Source: Jeotgalibaca sp. MA1X17-3
GTDB taxonomy: Bacteria; Bacillota; Bacilli; Lactobacillales; Aerococcaceae
Assembly (NCBI RefSeq): GCF_021513155.1
Contig: NZ_CP090983.1
Span: 1,597,001 to 1,661,000, forward strand
Direction: 5' to 3'
Length of the DNA: 64,000 bases
The notes under the pieces: model-generated
Told to the model about the DNA's origin: nothing
Databases searched by the model: none
What the model saw: only the letters and a program-made list of their open reading frames with translations
Position numbers and translations under genes: made by a program
Part shown: in pieces, positions 30,150 to 40,936 of the stretch
Layout of the letters: each line of letters opens with the position of its first letter
Position numbering within the stretch: position 1 is the stretch's first letter

Positions 30150-32273
30150 TTATTTTGAATTTTCTGTTTTTTCTACTTTACTTAACAAAGCTTTACGAGA
30201 AAGATTAATTCTTCCTTGCTTATCAATCTCTAAAACTTTCACTTGAACTTTATCTCCGACAGCTACTACATCTTCGACTTCACGTACGCGCTCATTTGCA
30301 AGTTCAGATATATGAACCAAACCATCTTTTCCTTTAGTAATTTCTACAAAGGCACCAAATTTTTCAACACGTTTTACAGTTCCTTCATAAACTTCACCAG
30401 CTTTTACATCATGAGTCAACTCTTCAATAATCTTTTTGGCTTTTTCAATCATTGTTTTATCAGAGGAAGCAATGCTGACATTTCCATCTTGATCAATGTC
30501 GATTTTCACGCCAGTTTCTTCAATGATTCCATTGATGGTGTCTCCGCCTTTACCAATGACTACTTTAATTTTTTCAGGTTTAATTTTAATCATTTCAATC
30601 TTAGGTGCATATGCAGAAAGTTCTGTTTTGGGTTCTGAAAGAACAGAATTCAAGTGCTCTAAAATTTCTAAACGTGCTTTACGTGCTTGGATAAGGGCTT
30701 CTTCCAAAATTTCTTTTGTAATTCCCTGGATTTTGATATCCATTTGTAAAGCCGTAATTCCTTCACTTGTACCTGCAACTTTAAAGTCCATGTCTCCCAA
30801 ATGATCTTCCATACCTTGGATATCCGTTAGAATTGCATAATCTTCGCCATCTTTTACAAGCCCCATCGCGATACCTGCTACGTGAGCCTTAATAGGTACC
30901 CCTGCGTCCATTAGTGCCAAACTACCCGCACATATGCTTGCCTGTGAAGAAGAGCCGTTAGACTCCAATACATCGGCTACAAGACGAATGGTGTATGGGA
31001 ATGTCTCTTCATCTGGAATAACTTGTTTCAATGCACGTTCACCTAATGCACCATGACCAATTTCACGTCTTCCTGGGGACATTGCACGTCCTGTACTTCC
31101 AACTGAGTATTGTGGGAAATTATAATGGTGGATGAATCGTTTTCCTTCTTCTAATCCTAATCCATCTAAGATTTGGTGTTCCCCTAGAGGAGCTAGTGTA
31201 CAAGCTGAAATAGCTTGTGTTTGTCCTCTTGTAAATAAACCAGATCCATGAACACGAGGAAGTAAGCCAACTTGAGAATCTAGTGAACGGATTTCATCTA
31301 CTTTACGGAAATCAGGACGAATTTTATCTTCTGTAATCAAACGACGAACTTGATTTTTCTCAATATCTTCTGTAATTTGTTTTACTTCTTTGATAATTTT
31401 CACGAAATCTTCTGATTCCATATATTTTTCAGTGAAGAAATCTAAAATTTCTGTTTTAACTGCATCGATATGATCATTTCGTTCTTTTTTATCTTTTGTT
31501 AAAATAGCCGTTTTCATTTTTTCACTAAAATTCTCTTCAGCAATGGAAACTAATTCTGCATCATTGGAAAGTAAAGTTACTTCCATTTTTTCTTTACCAA
31601 TTTCAGCAATAATTTTTTCTTGGAAAGCACATAATTCTTTAACGGCATCATGTCCAAACATCAATGCTGCTAACATGTCCTCTTCTCCAACAACTTGGGC
31701 GCTACTTTCTACCATATTGATAGCATCTTTTGTTCCAGCAACCGTTAATTCAATATCAGACTTTTCTTTTTGTTCAGGAGTTGGATTCAAAATGAATTCT
31801 CCATCTACTCGTCCTACATGAACACCAGCAATTGGGCCAGCGAATGGGATATCTGAAACAGAAATAGATAAGGAAGATCCTAGCATTGCTGACATTTCAG
31901 GAGTACATTCTTGATCGACAGACATCACTACGTTTGTAACTTGTACTTCATTACGAAATCCATCAGCAAACATTGGGCGAATCGGACGGTCAATTAAACG
32001 TGCGGTTAATGTTGCATGTTCACTTGGGCGACCTTCTCTTTTAATAAATCCACCTGGGATTTTCCCTACTGCATACATTTTTTCTTCATAATTAATAGTT
32101 AGTGGGAAGAAATTAGTATCCTTTGGTTCTTTACTTCCAACAGCCGCACTAAGAACAACGGTGTCACCATATCTAACTAAAACAGCACCATTAGCTTGTT
32201 TAGCCATTTGGCCTATTTCTACTTGCAATGGACGTCCTGCCCAATCCATTTGGAATACTTTTTTCTCTGTCAT
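30150..32273 (-). CDS. pnp: Polyribonucleotide nucleotidyltransferase (PNPase)
   Basis: PNPase degrades RNA 3' to 5' by phosphorolysis. The 707-residue protein shows two RNase PH domains ([12 protein letters not shown], then [17 protein letters not shown] and [21 protein letters not shown]), a KH domain ([17 protein letters not shown]) and a C-terminal S1 domain ([15 protein letters not shown]). It follows rpsO with a 280-base gap, as usual. The gap has T-rich sequence but no clear attenuator that I can draw. Confidence 0.97.
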   Translation of the reverse strand: MTEKKVFQMDWAGRPLQVEIGQMAKQANGAVLVRYGDTVVLSAAVGSKEPKDTNFFPLTINYEEKMYAVGKIPGGFIKREGRPSEHATLTARLIDRPIRPMFADGFRNEVQVTNVVMSVDQECTPEMSAMLGSSLSISVSDIPFAGPIAGVHVGRVDGEFILNPTPEQKEKSDIELTVAGTKDAINMVESSAQVVGEEDMLAALMFGHDAVKELCAFQEKIIAEIGKEKMEVTLLSNDAELVSIAEENFSEKMKTAILTKDKKERNDHIDAVKTEILDFFTEKYMESEDFVKIIKEVKQITEDIEKNQVRRLITEDKIRPDFRKVDEIRSLDSQVGLLPRVHGSGLFTRGQTQAISACTLAPLGEHQILDGLGLEEGKRFIHHYNFPQYSVGSTGRAMSPGRREIGHGALGERALKQVIPDEETFPYTIRLVADVLESNGSSSQASICAGSLALMDAGVPIKAHVAGIAMGLVKDGEDYAILTDIQGMEDHLGDMDFKVAGTSEGITALQMDIKIQGITKEILEEALIQARKARLEILEHLNSVLSEPKTELSAYAPKIEMIKIKPEKIKVVIGKGGDTINGIIEETGVKIDIDQDGNVSIASSDKTMIEKAKKIIEELTHDVKAGEVYEGTVKRVEKFGAFVEITKGKDGLVHISELANERVREVEDVVAVGDKVQVKVLEIDKQGRINLSRKALLSKVEKTENSK

Positions 32274-32500
32274 TCTTTCATTCTCCTTTATTATATGCTT
32301 CCTATCGCTGACTACTAAACAAATGTCAAATCACTTTCTAATGACCTCACATTTGTATAGTAGTGCCAAGCTTCAGGAGCCTTTCTCTATTATAGAGGAA
32401 ACCACATGTCTTTTACATATATATTTATTAATTCATCTGAAACTCACTTAGAATGTCTTCACAAATGGAACACACACTCATTTCTTGAATAAATTGATAT

Positions 32501-32536
32501 AAAAAAGAGGAACTGAGATTACTCTCAGCTCCTCCA
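32501..32536 (-). terminator. Terminator or attenuator after rpsO
   Basis: GGAGGAGCTGAGA pairs with TCTCAGTTCCTC on the minus strand, followed by T5. It lies 17 bases after rpsO; some readthrough into pnp is possible. Confidence 0.8.
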
Positions 32537-32552
32537 AATACAATTTTATCGA

Positions 32553-32822
32553 TTAACGACGTAGACCTAATTTTTGAATCAAATCGCGGTAACGAACGAC
32601 GTCTTTGTTACGCAAATATGCTAACAAGTTACGACGGTGACCTACTTTTTTCATCAAACCACGGTAAGAGTGGTGATCCTTTTTGTGTGTACGTGCGTGT
32701 TCATTCAAGTGATTGATTTCTTCCGTTAGTACAGCAATTTGTACTTCTGGAGAACCAGTGTCTCCTTCATGAATAGCATACTCTGTAATAATTTCGTTTT
32801 TACGTTCTTTTGACATTGCCAT
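32553..32822 (-). CDS. rpsO: 30S ribosomal protein S15
   Basis: S15 binds the 16S rRNA central domain early in 30S assembly. The 89-residue product starts with [16 protein letters not shown] (a Met start at either Met) and contains [20 protein letters not shown] and [17 protein letters not shown], diagnostic for the family. It has an AAGAGGTGAAGAA ribosome site. Confidence 0.97.
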   Translation of the reverse strand: MAMSKERKNEIITEYAIHEGDTGSPEVQIAVLTEEINHLNEHARTHKKDHHSYRGLMKKVGHRRNLLAYLRNKDVVRYRDLIQKLGLRR

Positions 32823-32980
32823 TCTTCTTCACCTCTTCTTTATAATTCCTAGCTCTTAGTGAAACGTTGGTGATTCGTCAAACCAAGAGAAAGGTAGTGT
32901 CTCTAACACAGGAATAAGATTACTATATATTTTTTAAAAAAGCAAGAATTATATTCTTATTTTTAAATAAATATAGTAAT

Positions 32981-33010
32981 AAAAATAGAAAAGCTATTTA
33001 GATAGCTTTT
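32981..33010 (-). terminator. Terminator of uvrB
   Basis: AAAAGCTA-TCTAAA-TAGCTTTT overlaps the uvrB stop and leads into CTATTTTTATT on the minus strand. Confidence 0.65.
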
Positions 33011-35003
33011 ATAAACCTTTATATTCTGCTTTCAATTCTAGAACTAAATCTCTAATTTCAGCTGCTTTTTCAAAGTTTAAATCTTTTGCAGCTTGACGCA
33101 TCTCTAGGTTCATTTGATCAAGTGAGGCTCTTCTTTGTTCCATTGTCATATGTTTATAAACTTCAGAAAGTTTTGCGTCTTCTGGAATACCTTCTGCTGC
33201 ATGAGTAATTCGAATTAAATCACGAACTTCTTTGATAATGGTTTTAGGTGTTATCCCATGTTTTTCATTATACTCTTCCTGGATGCTTCGTCTACGGTCT
33301 GTTTCTCCAATTGCTTTTTCCATGGAATCAGTTATACGATCCGCATACATAATCACTCTTCCATGCTCATTTCGAGCTGCTCGCCCAATCGTCTGGATTA
33401 AAGAGCGTTCACTTCTCAGGAACCCTTCTTTATCTGCGTCTAAAATAGCTACTAGAGAAACTTCTGGTACATCTAGCCCTTCTCTTAAAAGGTTAATTCC
33501 TATTAAAACATCAAATTCACCTAATCGTAAATCTCTTATAATTTCTGTTCTCTCTAGCGTCTTAATATCACTATGAAGGTACTTAACTTTGATTCCAACT
33601 TCTCTTAAGTAGTCTGTTAAATCTTCTGACATTTTTTTCGTTAACGTTGTTATAAATACTCGTTCATTTTTCTCGGTGCGAATATTAATCTCACTAATTA
33701 AGTCATCAATCTGACCCTTAATCGGACGAACTTCTAAAATTGGATCCAATAGCCCGGTTGGACGAATAATCTGTTGAGCCATTCGTGTGCTATCCTCATA
33801 CTCATAAGGACCTGGAGTGGCAGAAATATAAATAATTTGATTTACACGCTCTTCAAATTCATCCAATCGCAAAGGCCGGTTGTCCAAAGCAGATGGCAAT
33901 CGGAATCCATATTCAATCAGACGTTCTTTACGAGCACGGTCTCCATTATGCATTCCTCTAATCTGAGACATGGTGATGTGTGACTCATCAATAACGGTTA
34001 AATAATCATCAGGGAAAAAATCCAACAACGTATAAGGTGATTCACCTGGACTTCGACCATCCATATGCCGGGAATAGTTTTCAATCCCATTACAATAACC
34101 CATCTCTAGCAACATTTCCATATCATAGTTTGTTCGCTGTTCTAATCGTTGTGCTTCAATCAACTTATCTTCACTTCGAAGGAGAGTTAACTGTTTTTTT
34201 AACTCTTCACGAATTGTGTCAACCGCATGTAAAGTTTGTTCTTCGTTTGCAATAAAGTGAGTAGCTGGGAAAATAGGGAAATGTTCCACGTCATTTTTAA
34301 TTTCACCTGTTAAAACATCTACTTCGCGGATTCGTTCAATCTCATCGCCAAAAAATTCGACTCGAATCGCTTCACTATCACGGGACGCTAAAAATATTTC
34401 TACTACATCGCCACGTACCCGAAATCTTCCTCGTTGAAAATCAATATCATTTCTCTCAAATTGCATATCGACTAGTTTGCGTAGTAAGTCGTTCCGTTCC
34501 ATTTTCATATTCTGACGAATCGATAAAACGTGGTCTTTATAATCTACCGGGTTAACTAATCCATAGATACACGACACAGATGCAACTACAATTACATCGC
34601 GACGTTCTAGTAAGGCACTCGTTGCCGAGTGTCTCAATTTATCAATTTCATCATTAACACTAGATTCTTTTTCAATATAGGTATCACTGGATGGTACATA
34701 AGCTTCTGGCTGATAATAGTCATAGTAGCTCACAAAATATTCCACAGCATTGTTAGGGAAAAATTCTTTTAGTTCACCATACAATTGACCAGCTAGCGTT
34801 TTATTGTGGGCAACTACAAGAGTTGGTTTATTTACCTCTTGAATAACATTTGCAATTGTAAAGGTTTTTCCGGTACCTGTTGCTCCAAGAAGTGTCTGTG
34901 CTCTTGTTTTCTCATTTAATCCTTCTACTAAGTCTTGAATCGCGACTGGTTGATCTCCGTCGGGTTTATATTGCGAAATTAATTCAAATTGATTTTCCAT
35001 CAT
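33009..35003 (-). CDS. uvrB: Excinuclease ABC subunit B
   Basis: UvrB verifies DNA damage delivered by UvrA and recruits UvrC in nucleotide excision repair. The 664-residue protein has [12 protein letters not shown], the beta-hairpin [41 protein letters not shown] and a C-terminal UVR motif ([14 protein letters not shown]). AGGAG lies 7 bases before ATG 35003, preferred over an upstream extension. Unusually, uvrA is not next to it, and the gene seems to be transcribed alone. Confidence 0.97.
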   Translation of the reverse strand: MMENQFELISQYKPDGDQPVAIQDLVEGLNEKTRAQTLLGATGTGKTFTIANVIQEVNKPTLVVAHNKTLAGQLYGELKEFFPNNAVEYFVSYYDYYQPEAYVPSSDTYIEKESSVNDEIDKLRHSATSALLERRDVIVVASVSCIYGLVNPVDYKDHVLSIRQNMKMERNDLLRKLVDMQFERNDIDFQRGRFRVRGDVVEIFLASRDSEAIRVEFFGDEIERIREVDVLTGEIKNDVEHFPIFPATHFIANEEQTLHAVDTIREELKKQLTLLRSEDKLIEAQRLEQRTNYDMEMLLEMGYCNGIENYSRHMDGRSPGESPYTLLDFFPDDYLTVIDESHITMSQIRGMHNGDRARKERLIEYGFRLPSALDNRPLRLDEFEERVNQIIYISATPGPYEYEDSTRMAQQIIRPTGLLDPILEVRPIKGQIDDLISEINIRTEKNERVFITTLTKKMSEDLTDYLREVGIKVKYLHSDIKTLERTEIIRDLRLGEFDVLIGINLLREGLDVPEVSLVAILDADKEGFLRSERSLIQTIGRAARNEHGRVIMYADRITDSMEKAIGETDRRRSIQEEYNEKHGITPKTIIKEVRDLIRITHAAEGIPEDAKLSEVYKHMTMEQRRASLDQMNLEMRQAAKDLNFEKAAEIRDLVLELKAEYKGL

Positions 35004-35074
35004 TGGTTTTCTCCTTATATATAACACCAGTCATAAAATCGGGGTTTACGAATATTTTCTCTTCCTCTTTTCAT

Positions 35075-35114
35075 ATTTTAACACCCCATTCTAGTTAAAC
35101 CAAATAACTAGAAT
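35075..35114 (-). promoter_or_regulatory. uvrB promoter with an overlapping perfect inverted repeat
   Basis: On the minus strand TTGGTT (35103-35098) and TAAAAT (35080-35075) are 17 bases apart. The inverted repeat ATTCTAGTTA-7 bases-TAACTAGAAT (35088-35114) spans the -35. It looks like an operator but is not a LexA box, and I do not recognise the regulator. Confidence 0.5.
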
Positions 35115-35246
35115 CCTACTTATTTTGAAAAGAGTTCTCTGCTTTAACAGTTTATATTGCATAAAAGCTTAGATGTCTGTATAATATTTGATGTTGGCAA
35201 TAAATGACTGACATTTAGAAGAAATACTGAAAGAGGGGTGAACCCA

Positions 35247-35501
35247 ATGCCAAATATCGATTCAGCAATTAAACGTGTTCGTACAAGCGAAAAAACAAAC
35301 CTATTGAATAACGCTCAAAAGAGCGCTATGCGTACTGCAATCAAAAAGTTTGAAGACGCAGTAGCAGAAGGTGCAGATAATAGCGTAGAGTTATTCAAAG
35401 CAGCTTCAAAAGCTATTGACACAGCAGCATCTAAAGGATTAATCCACAACAACAAAGCATCTCGTGATAAATCTCGTCTAGCTAAGAAATTAGTTAAATA
35501 A
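35247..35501 (+). CDS. rpsT: 30S ribosomal protein S20
   Basis: S20 is a helical 16S rRNA-binding protein. The 84-residue product starts [18 protein letters not shown] and contains [15 protein letters not shown] and [31 protein letters not shown] precedes ATG 35247, preferred over the in-frame GTG 9 bases upstream. It is convergent with holA, the common Firmicutes arrangement. Confidence 0.96.
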   Translation: MPNIDSAIKRVRTSEKTNLLNNAQKSAMRTAIKKFEDAVAEGADNSVELFKAASKAIDTAASKGLIHNNKASRDKSRLAKKLVK

Positions 35502-35512
35502 TTCTGGCTAGT

Positions 35513-35550
35513 AAAAAAGTACTCCTTTCTTTTGAAAGGAGTACTTTTTT
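35513..35550. terminator. Bidirectional terminator between rpsT and holA
   Basis: AGTACTCCTTTC-TTTT-GAAAGGAGTACT is a perfect 12-bp stem with A6 on the left and T6 on the right, between convergent genes. Confidence 0.92.
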
Positions 35551-36574
35551 AGATTTCTGCATACTTTAACATAAACATCTCAAATTGAACTTCTCTCAAA
35601 CCAGCACCTGTTTTTAGATTCCGTTCTGTTTCGACAAGGCCTGTATAAGCATTTTGAAGAATGGTTTCGGATAAATTCCTTACTTGTTGGTTTGCTAACT
35701 TTACTCTATAAGGATGGACCTTGAGAACTTTTGCCATATCTGGTTGCTGGTAACCCAATTTAGCAAGTACCTTTACTTGTAAAAGCAAACGGAATTGTCC
35801 TAACAATATCGCATTTATTTTAATAGGCTCTTCTTTTTGAAGGAGCAAATCTCGATAAATATCTATCGCACGTTCCGTATCTTTTTTTAGTACATAGGTT
35901 ACTAACTCAAAAATATTTTGTTCTAATGTGTGTGCTACTAAATCCTGAACCATTTTTCTCGTGATATTTTTATCTTCAAGAGCTGCTAAAAACAGTTTCT
36001 CTAATTCTTGCATCCCTCTAGAGAGATTATCTTCGATTTTCTCAAAAAAGAATTGCAAGGTGTTTCTTTCCATTTGGTATCCTTGGTTTTTGATAAAGCC
36101 ATTTAAAAACTTACGCGTTTCATTCGAGTCTAACGCCGATACGTCTACTGTCATCGCTTTCTTCTTAAGTGTCTTACTAATTTTTTTTCGGTTGTCTAAC
36201 TTCTCATAAGGAGCAAAAAAAACAAGTATAGTTGATTCAGAAGGATGATTTAAGTACCCTTCTAACCATTCCAAATCATGATCCAGATTACTTTTATTTT
36301 TTTCTCCAGTAAGAAAATAGGGATTCTCCACAATTACTAATCTACGTTCTCCAAAAAAAGGCATAGACTCTGCATCTTCTAAAGCACTGCCTAAAGGAAC
36401 CTCTTCCATATTGTAAATTCCTACATTCAACTCTTTATCTGCTTCTTCCATGGAAAAGTTCAGTAACGTTTCTCTTGCTTCTTGGTTAAAGTAACTTTCT
36501 TTTCCAAGGAAAAGATAAACAGGGCTGAATTCACCCTTTTTCATTTTTGCTATTTCTGTTGCATAATTCCTCAT
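35549..36574 (-). CDS. holA: DNA polymerase III subunit delta
   Basis: Delta is the clamp-loader subunit that opens the sliding clamp. The 341-residue protein has PVYLFLGKESYFNQEARETL, MPFFGERRLVIVENPYF, DNLSRGMQELEKL and the C-terminal collar helices ending VQFEMFMLKYAEI. It follows the comE genes and precedes rpsT in reverse, as in Bacillus (yqeN). Confidence 0.93.
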   Translation of the reverse strand: MRNYATEIAKMKKGEFSPVYLFLGKESYFNQEARETLLNFSMEEADKELNVGIYNMEEVPLGSALEDAESMPFFGERRLVIVENPYFLTGEKNKSNLDHDLEWLEGYLNHPSESTILVFFAPYEKLDNRKKISKTLKKKAMTVDVSALDSNETRKFLNGFIKNQGYQMERNTLQFFFEKIEDNLSRGMQELEKLFLAALEDKNITRKMVQDLVAHTLEQNIFELVTYVLKKDTERAIDIYRDLLLQKEEPIKINAILLGQFRLLLQVKVLAKLGYQQPDMAKVLKVHPYRVKLANQQVRNLSETILQNAYTGLVETERNLKTGAGLREVQFEMFMLKYAEI

Positions 36575-36626
36575 TTATCATCATGCCAATCCCCTAAATT
36601 TTCTAATCACTTCTTGCTTATGCTCT

Positions 36627-38987
36627 TTATTGTAACACATGTAACCAGTTTTTTTGATTGCCTTTATAAACAAAATGAATGGCTCCTTGTTGGTCTGTGC
36701 GAAATATATGTGTATCTCTTTCTACTAACCTTTCTAACACATCAGGATGAGGATGCCCATATCGATTATTTTTACCTGATGAAATAATTGCAGTGGATGG
36801 ATTTAATTGTTTCAAAAATTTTTCTGTAGTGGAAGTATTGCTGCCGTGGTGTCCAATTTTAAGTACATCACAAGATAGATTAGGATACATCCGTAGAAGA
36901 GTCTCTTCTCCTTTCGCCTCTAAATCACCAGTAAATAGCCAAACCAAGCCTCCTATTTTTGATAACAAAACAACCGAATCATTATTCTCCCCTTTTCCAA
37001 CTTTATTTGGCCAAAGAACTTCGAAATTTAATACCCCATGAATAATTTTATCAGTAGTCCCTACAGGATGTAAATTGGTCTTTAAATTCTTTCCCTCTAA
37101 TAAAAAACGATCTAAAATCCCTTCATTTTCTGAACCAGAAGGAAAATAAAGATGATTAATTTGAATTTCCTGAGAAAGAAACGGTAAAGATCCTGTATGA
37201 TCAAAATCATTATGCGTTAAGATGACTGCATCTAGTTCACGAATCCCCAATGCTTTCAATGCAGACACTAATTTTTTGTCATGTGATAAAAGAAAATCTT
37301 TTTTGTCATCTTCAGATTCACCAAAGATTACTCTCCCACCCGTATCAATTAAAACCGTTTTTTGGTGAAAAGGAGGAATAAATAAAACAGCATCCCCTTG
37401 GCCAACATCCAGAGTGACAATTTTTCCAACAGGATTTAACGTTGTTATAAAGTGAAAAATAAAAAAAGAAACAAATCCAAGCGCAATCGGAACAAACAAA
37501 CTTTTCTTCTGCTCAAAAAGAATCAAAAAAACAACAATTAATATACAAACTACTAGATAATAAAAAAAGCTTTTTCTACCGGTAACAAACAAAGACCATT
37601 GAACTTCCGCTAGTTTTTCACTAAACCGTTCTGTAATTTCTAGTACTTTTTGAAGAGGAATACTTATCCAAAAGAGGACTCCAGAAGAAAAGGGAACAAT
37701 TGCAAGCAGGGTTACTAACCAAAAAACTGGGAAAAGATATCCAGAAAAGAAATAAGAAAATAAAATATTTACAAACATACTCAATCCATTGATTTCAAAA
37801 AAGTGATAACTAAGAAAAGGGAAAGAAACAATCGTCATAATACATGCAAGAATCCCCACTTGAAGAAGCTTGAACGTATGAATTTCCTTTAGTCGAGGGG
37901 CAATCATATATAGCACTCCAGATAAAGCGTAACTTAATTGAAATGAGATACTGAAGAGAAGATAAGGATTGAACCAGATTGTGAATAACATCGTGAATGC
38001 AAAGGCATCTTTAGGATCAATCTTTCTTTTGAATATTTCACCCACTAAGAGAATGCTATTGATACAGATGGCTCTAAAAATACCGACACTTCCTCCTGTT
38101 AAAAAACCATACAAAATAACCCCTAACAGGAGGAAAGGATTGATTGTCTCTCGTGTAATTCCTAAAAAGAGAAGCATTCGTTTCAAATAGGTTATCAAAA
38201 ATTGAATATGCATTCCTGAAATTGAAAAAAGATGAATCACTCCAATTTTTCGATAAGAATCCATCACTTCTGTTTCTATTCCATTTACTTGGTTGAATAG
38301 CATGGCTTGTATATATTGAAGTAGTTTTCCATTTGGAATTTTATTATGTAGTAATTGCAAAAAATTCATGCGTATTTCAGATGTTTTATTTAAAAACATA
38401 TCATGGTTTTCGATAGACTTGATTTCTTTTACTTGGACACTCCAGTGGATTCCTTTATAAAATAAATAATCTTGATAATCAAACTGATACAGATTTCTAG
38501 CTTTCTCTGGTACCTTTAACACTACATTTGCATGAAGAATACTACTCTTTTTCAGTTGTAAAAACTGCTTTTCTTCTTGAGGGGAACGAATCGGATAATA
38601 GAAAACAATTTTTTCATAGGTAAAGTTCCCCGTTTGTACTTTCCCAGCACCTGATAAAAGATTTTCATTAATTTTTAAATGATTGGGATCAATTATTATT
38701 TCCATGGAAGGAGTGTCCATAGACAACTGGGTGTAGTTGTTTCCTATGTAACTCTTCGTCAGGAACCCTGTTATAACCATAATTACTATGGAAAAAAAGA
38801 GTAATGATTTCTTTTTAAATCGTATGATTCGAATCATAAAAATTATAAATAACCCCCAAGCATATAAATTCTTTGGGGAAAGAATTAATAGTACGAGGGG
38901 GATCGTACTTAAAACAGATAGAAGATAATACCCTTTATTCTCTCCTAACAGTTTTATTAGTACTTGCCTATTTTTCGCCTTTTTCAT
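36627..38987 (-). CDS. comEC: DNA internalization channel protein ComEC/Rec2
   Basis: ComEC forms the channel that brings single-stranded DNA across the membrane in transformation. The 786-residue protein has N-terminal helices, an OB-like extracellular part (about 80-180), the Competence domain (HLFSISGMHIQFL and about eight helices) and a C-terminal metallo-beta-lactamase domain with LDVGQGDAVLF, THNDFDHTGSLPF, FTGDLEAKGEE and KIGHHGSNTST. It appears intact. It lies just after comEB and 52 bases before holA. Confidence 0.95.
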   Translation of the reverse strand: MKKAKNRQVLIKLLGENKGYYLLSVLSTIPLVLLILSPKNLYAWGLFIIFMIRIIRFKKKSLLFFSIVIMVITGFLTKSYIGNNYTQLSMDTPSMEIIIDPNHLKINENLLSGAGKVQTGNFTYEKIVFYYPIRSPQEEKQFLQLKKSSILHANVVLKVPEKARNLYQFDYQDYLFYKGIHWSVQVKEIKSIENHDMFLNKTSEIRMNFLQLLHNKIPNGKLLQYIQAMLFNQVNGIETEVMDSYRKIGVIHLFSISGMHIQFLITYLKRMLLFLGITRETINPFLLLGVILYGFLTGGSVGIFRAICINSILLVGEIFKRKIDPKDAFAFTMLFTIWFNPYLLFSISFQLSYALSGVLYMIAPRLKEIHTFKLLQVGILACIMTIVSFPFLSYHFFEINGLSMFVNILFSYFFSGYLFPVFWLVTLLAIVPFSSGVLFWISIPLQKVLEITERFSEKLAEVQWSLFVTGRKSFFYYLVVCILIVVFLILFEQKKSLFVPIALGFVSFFIFHFITTLNPVGKIVTLDVGQGDAVLFIPPFHQKTVLIDTGGRVIFGESEDDKKDFLLSHDKKLVSALKALGIRELDAVILTHNDFDHTGSLPFLSQEIQINHLYFPSGSENEGILDRFLLEGKNLKTNLHPVGTTDKIIHGVLNFEVLWPNKVGKGENNDSVVLLSKIGGLVWLFTGDLEAKGEETLLRMYPNLSCDVLKIGHHGSNTSTTEKFLKQLNPSTAIISSGKNNRYGHPHPDVLERLVERDTHIFRTDQQGAIHFVYKGNQKNWLHVLQ

Positions 38988-39007
38988 GGCTTTCCTCCAT
39001 TACTTTA

Positions 39008-39484
39008 TCAATGGGATAAAGGAGGGATTTCCGTTAATGACTTAAAATATTCAGGATTCAACATCACTTGTTCGTATGGAATTTGCATCGTATCTAATAA
39101 CTGGATAGCATATGGATCGTTTCGATAATCTTCTAAATAATAGATTTTTTTAATTCCTGCTTGGAGAATCATTTTCATACAGGGTAAACACGGAAAATGA
39201 GTAACATATATTTCTGAACCTTGTGTTTGGATTCCAAATTTTGCACACTGAAGAATGGCGTTCATTTCTGCATGAATCGTCCGAACACAATGCCCATCAA
39301 CAACGTAACATCCTTCATCAATACAGTGAACATCTCCAGATACGGAACCATTATATCCACCTGCAATAATTCTTTTATCTCGCACAATCGTTGCGCCCAC
39401 ATCTAATCGGCTGCACGTACTTCGTAAACTTAATAGCACGGCTTGTGCCATAAAATATTGATTCCATGGAATTCTTTCCTGCAT
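39008..39484 (-). CDS. comEB: ComE operon protein 2 (deoxycytidylate deaminase family)
   Basis: A zinc-dependent deaminase, likely converting dCMP to dUMP; the gene is traditionally found with competence genes though not needed for uptake in Bacillus. Motifs are TIHAEMNAILQCAKFG (His and catalytic Glu) and FPCLPCMKMI (zinc Cys pair), and RSTCSRLDVGATIV near the start. ATG 39484 has AAAGGAG upstream, giving about 158 residues; an upstream in-frame extension lacks a ribosome site. Confidence 0.93.
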   Translation of the reverse strand: MQERIPWNQYFMAQAVLLSLRSTCSRLDVGATIVRDKRIIAGGYNGSVSGDVHCIDEGCYVVDGHCVRTIHAEMNAILQCAKFGIQTQGSEIYVTHFPCLPCMKMILQAGIKKIYYLEDYRNDPYAIQLLDTMQIPYEQVMLNPEYFKSLTEIPPLSH

Positions 39485-39613
39485 GTAGCTTTCATCTCCT
39501 TTTAATCCATCATACACTATTCATCCAATTTTTCCATTTGTTTTTTGATGGAGTATTTGAGTAGAAACATAATCTTAGTAATGTTTCTATACATAAATCC
39601 TGCTTCTTCATTA

Positions 39614-40291
39614 TCAAGGAGATACCGTTACCTTATCCTTTATTGTTTCAAAAGTTTTCTCACCAATCCCGCTGACTTCCATCAATTCTTCGATACTTTT
39701 AAATAAACCATTCTCTTCTCGATAACTAATGATTTTTTCTGCTTTCATCTCTCCTATTCCATTTAGTTGCTGAAGATCTGCTGAAGGCGCTGTATTGATA
39801 TTAATTAAATTTTCTTTATTCGTTTCCATCACAGGAGTTTGTACGACTAGTGTTTCTTCATCAATCATTTGATCCTTTTGATGAAATACATGAATCACCA
39901 TTTGATCTTGCACCAACTGAGCAAGGTTTAAACTACCAATATCTGCATCAGAAGATAATCCTCCTGCCATAAAAATAACATCATTGATACGCATATCCTG
40001 ATCTACTTCATAAATTCCGGGAAATTGAACTTCTCCTTTTATATCTACCATCCATTTTTTAGTAGTCTCTTCAGTCTCCACCATATCTGATACTGAAACT
40101 AGTTCGGAGGACGAAGGAACTAAGCTTCCAACTAATAGATTAGGATCTATCTCATGATTATTCGCACTCAAATAAGTACCCATCATCCATTTCCCTAAAA
40201 TAAATATGATAACGAAAAATTGAACAATGATTATCCCCAATCTAATTAACTGTTTATGTTCAGATATTCTACTTCGCCACTCACCCATCAT
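39614..40291 (-). CDS. comEA: Competence protein ComEA (helix-hairpin-helix DNA receptor)
   Basis: ComEA binds incoming double-stranded DNA at the outer face of the membrane. It has one N-terminal transmembrane helix (LIRLGIIIVQFFVIIFILG), a SLBB region (VDIKGEVQFPGIYEVDQDMR) and two C-terminal helix-hairpin-helix motifs (INTAPSADLQQLNGIGEMKA and LMEVSGIGEKTFETIKDKV). AGGAG before ATGATG (40291/40288) sets the start; the longer frame is unlikely. It stands 100 bases after coaD, without the sepM/ylbL gene often found between. Confidence 0.93.
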   Translation of the reverse strand: MMGEWRSRISEHKQLIRLGIIIVQFFVIIFILGKWMMGTYLSANNHEIDPNLLVGSLVPSSSELVSVSDMVETEETTKKWMVDIKGEVQFPGIYEVDQDMRINDVIFMAGGLSSDADIGSLNLAQLVQDQMVIHVFHQKDQMIDEETLVVQTPVMETNKENLININTAPSADLQQLNGIGEMKAEKIISYREENGLFKSIEELMEVSGIGEKTFETIKDKVTVSP

Positions 40292-40394
40292 TCTCTCTCC
40301 TCTCACTGTATAAATCCGCAAGAAGATCAATTTTACATTTTTTATTCTAAATATATTTCAGCTTTTATTTATAGCGATAGTTTATATACTTTTC

Positions 40395-40440
40395 ACAAAA
40401 AAACACACGTAAACAGGTTTTGCACCTACTTACATGTGTT
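40395..40440 (-). terminator. Terminator of coaD
   Basis: Minus-strand AACACATGTAAGTAGGT pairs imperfectly with ACCTGTTTACGTGTGTT and is followed by T7. It overlaps the coaD stop. Confidence 0.8.
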
Positions 40441-40936
40441 CATCATCACTCATATCTTGATATTTCTTTATAATTGCTTGGTTGACTACTGAAGGAACAA
40501 ATTCAGAGATATCTCCACCAAACATAGCAACTTCTTTAATTAGACTGGAACTGAGAAAACGATATTTTTCAGAAGCCATTAAAATCACTGTTTCTATTTT
40601 CGGGTTCTGCGAGCGATTCATCATTGCGATGCTTTCTTCATATTCGTAATCCTTCATATTCCGGATTCCTCTTAACATTGCGCTCACATGTAGTTCTTCA
40701 GCCATATCGACTGTAAGTCCTCCCGTATGGCGAACTACTTTTGTTCCAGGAACATCTTTTAAAACTTCTTTTGCTAAAGCAATCCGTTCCTCACCATTAA
40801 ACAATGACTTTTTTGTTGTATTGGTTGAAACGGCAACAATCACTTCATCGAATATATTTGTGGCCCGTTCAATTGTATCCAGATGACCATTCGTTAGTGG
40901 GTCAAAACTTCCTGGAAATAAAGCGATCTTCTTCAA
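40430..40936 (-). CDS. coaD: Phosphopantetheine adenylyltransferase
   Basis: CoaD makes dephospho-CoA from phosphopantetheine and ATP. The 168-residue protein starts MKKIALFPGSFDPLTNGHLD with the TxxH-type nucleotidyltransferase motif, and has RGIRNMKDYEYEESIAMMN and YRFLSSSLIKEVAMFGGD. It overlaps rsmD by 4 bases (ATGA), which signals translational coupling. Confidence 0.96.
   Translation of the reverse strand: MKKIALFPGSFDPLTNGHLDTIERATNIFDEVIVAVSTNTTKKSLFNGEERIALAKEVLKDVPGTKVVRHTGGLTVDMAEELHVSAMLRGIRNMKDYEYEESIAMMNRSQNPKIETVILMASEKYRFLSSSLIKEVAMFGGDISEFVPSVVNQAIIKKYQDMSDDEHM

Noticed and set aside
39563..39587. Terminator between comEA and comEB (GAAACAT/ATGTTTC)
   Set aside because: No T run follows on the minus strand and the loop is long; cotranscription is more likely.
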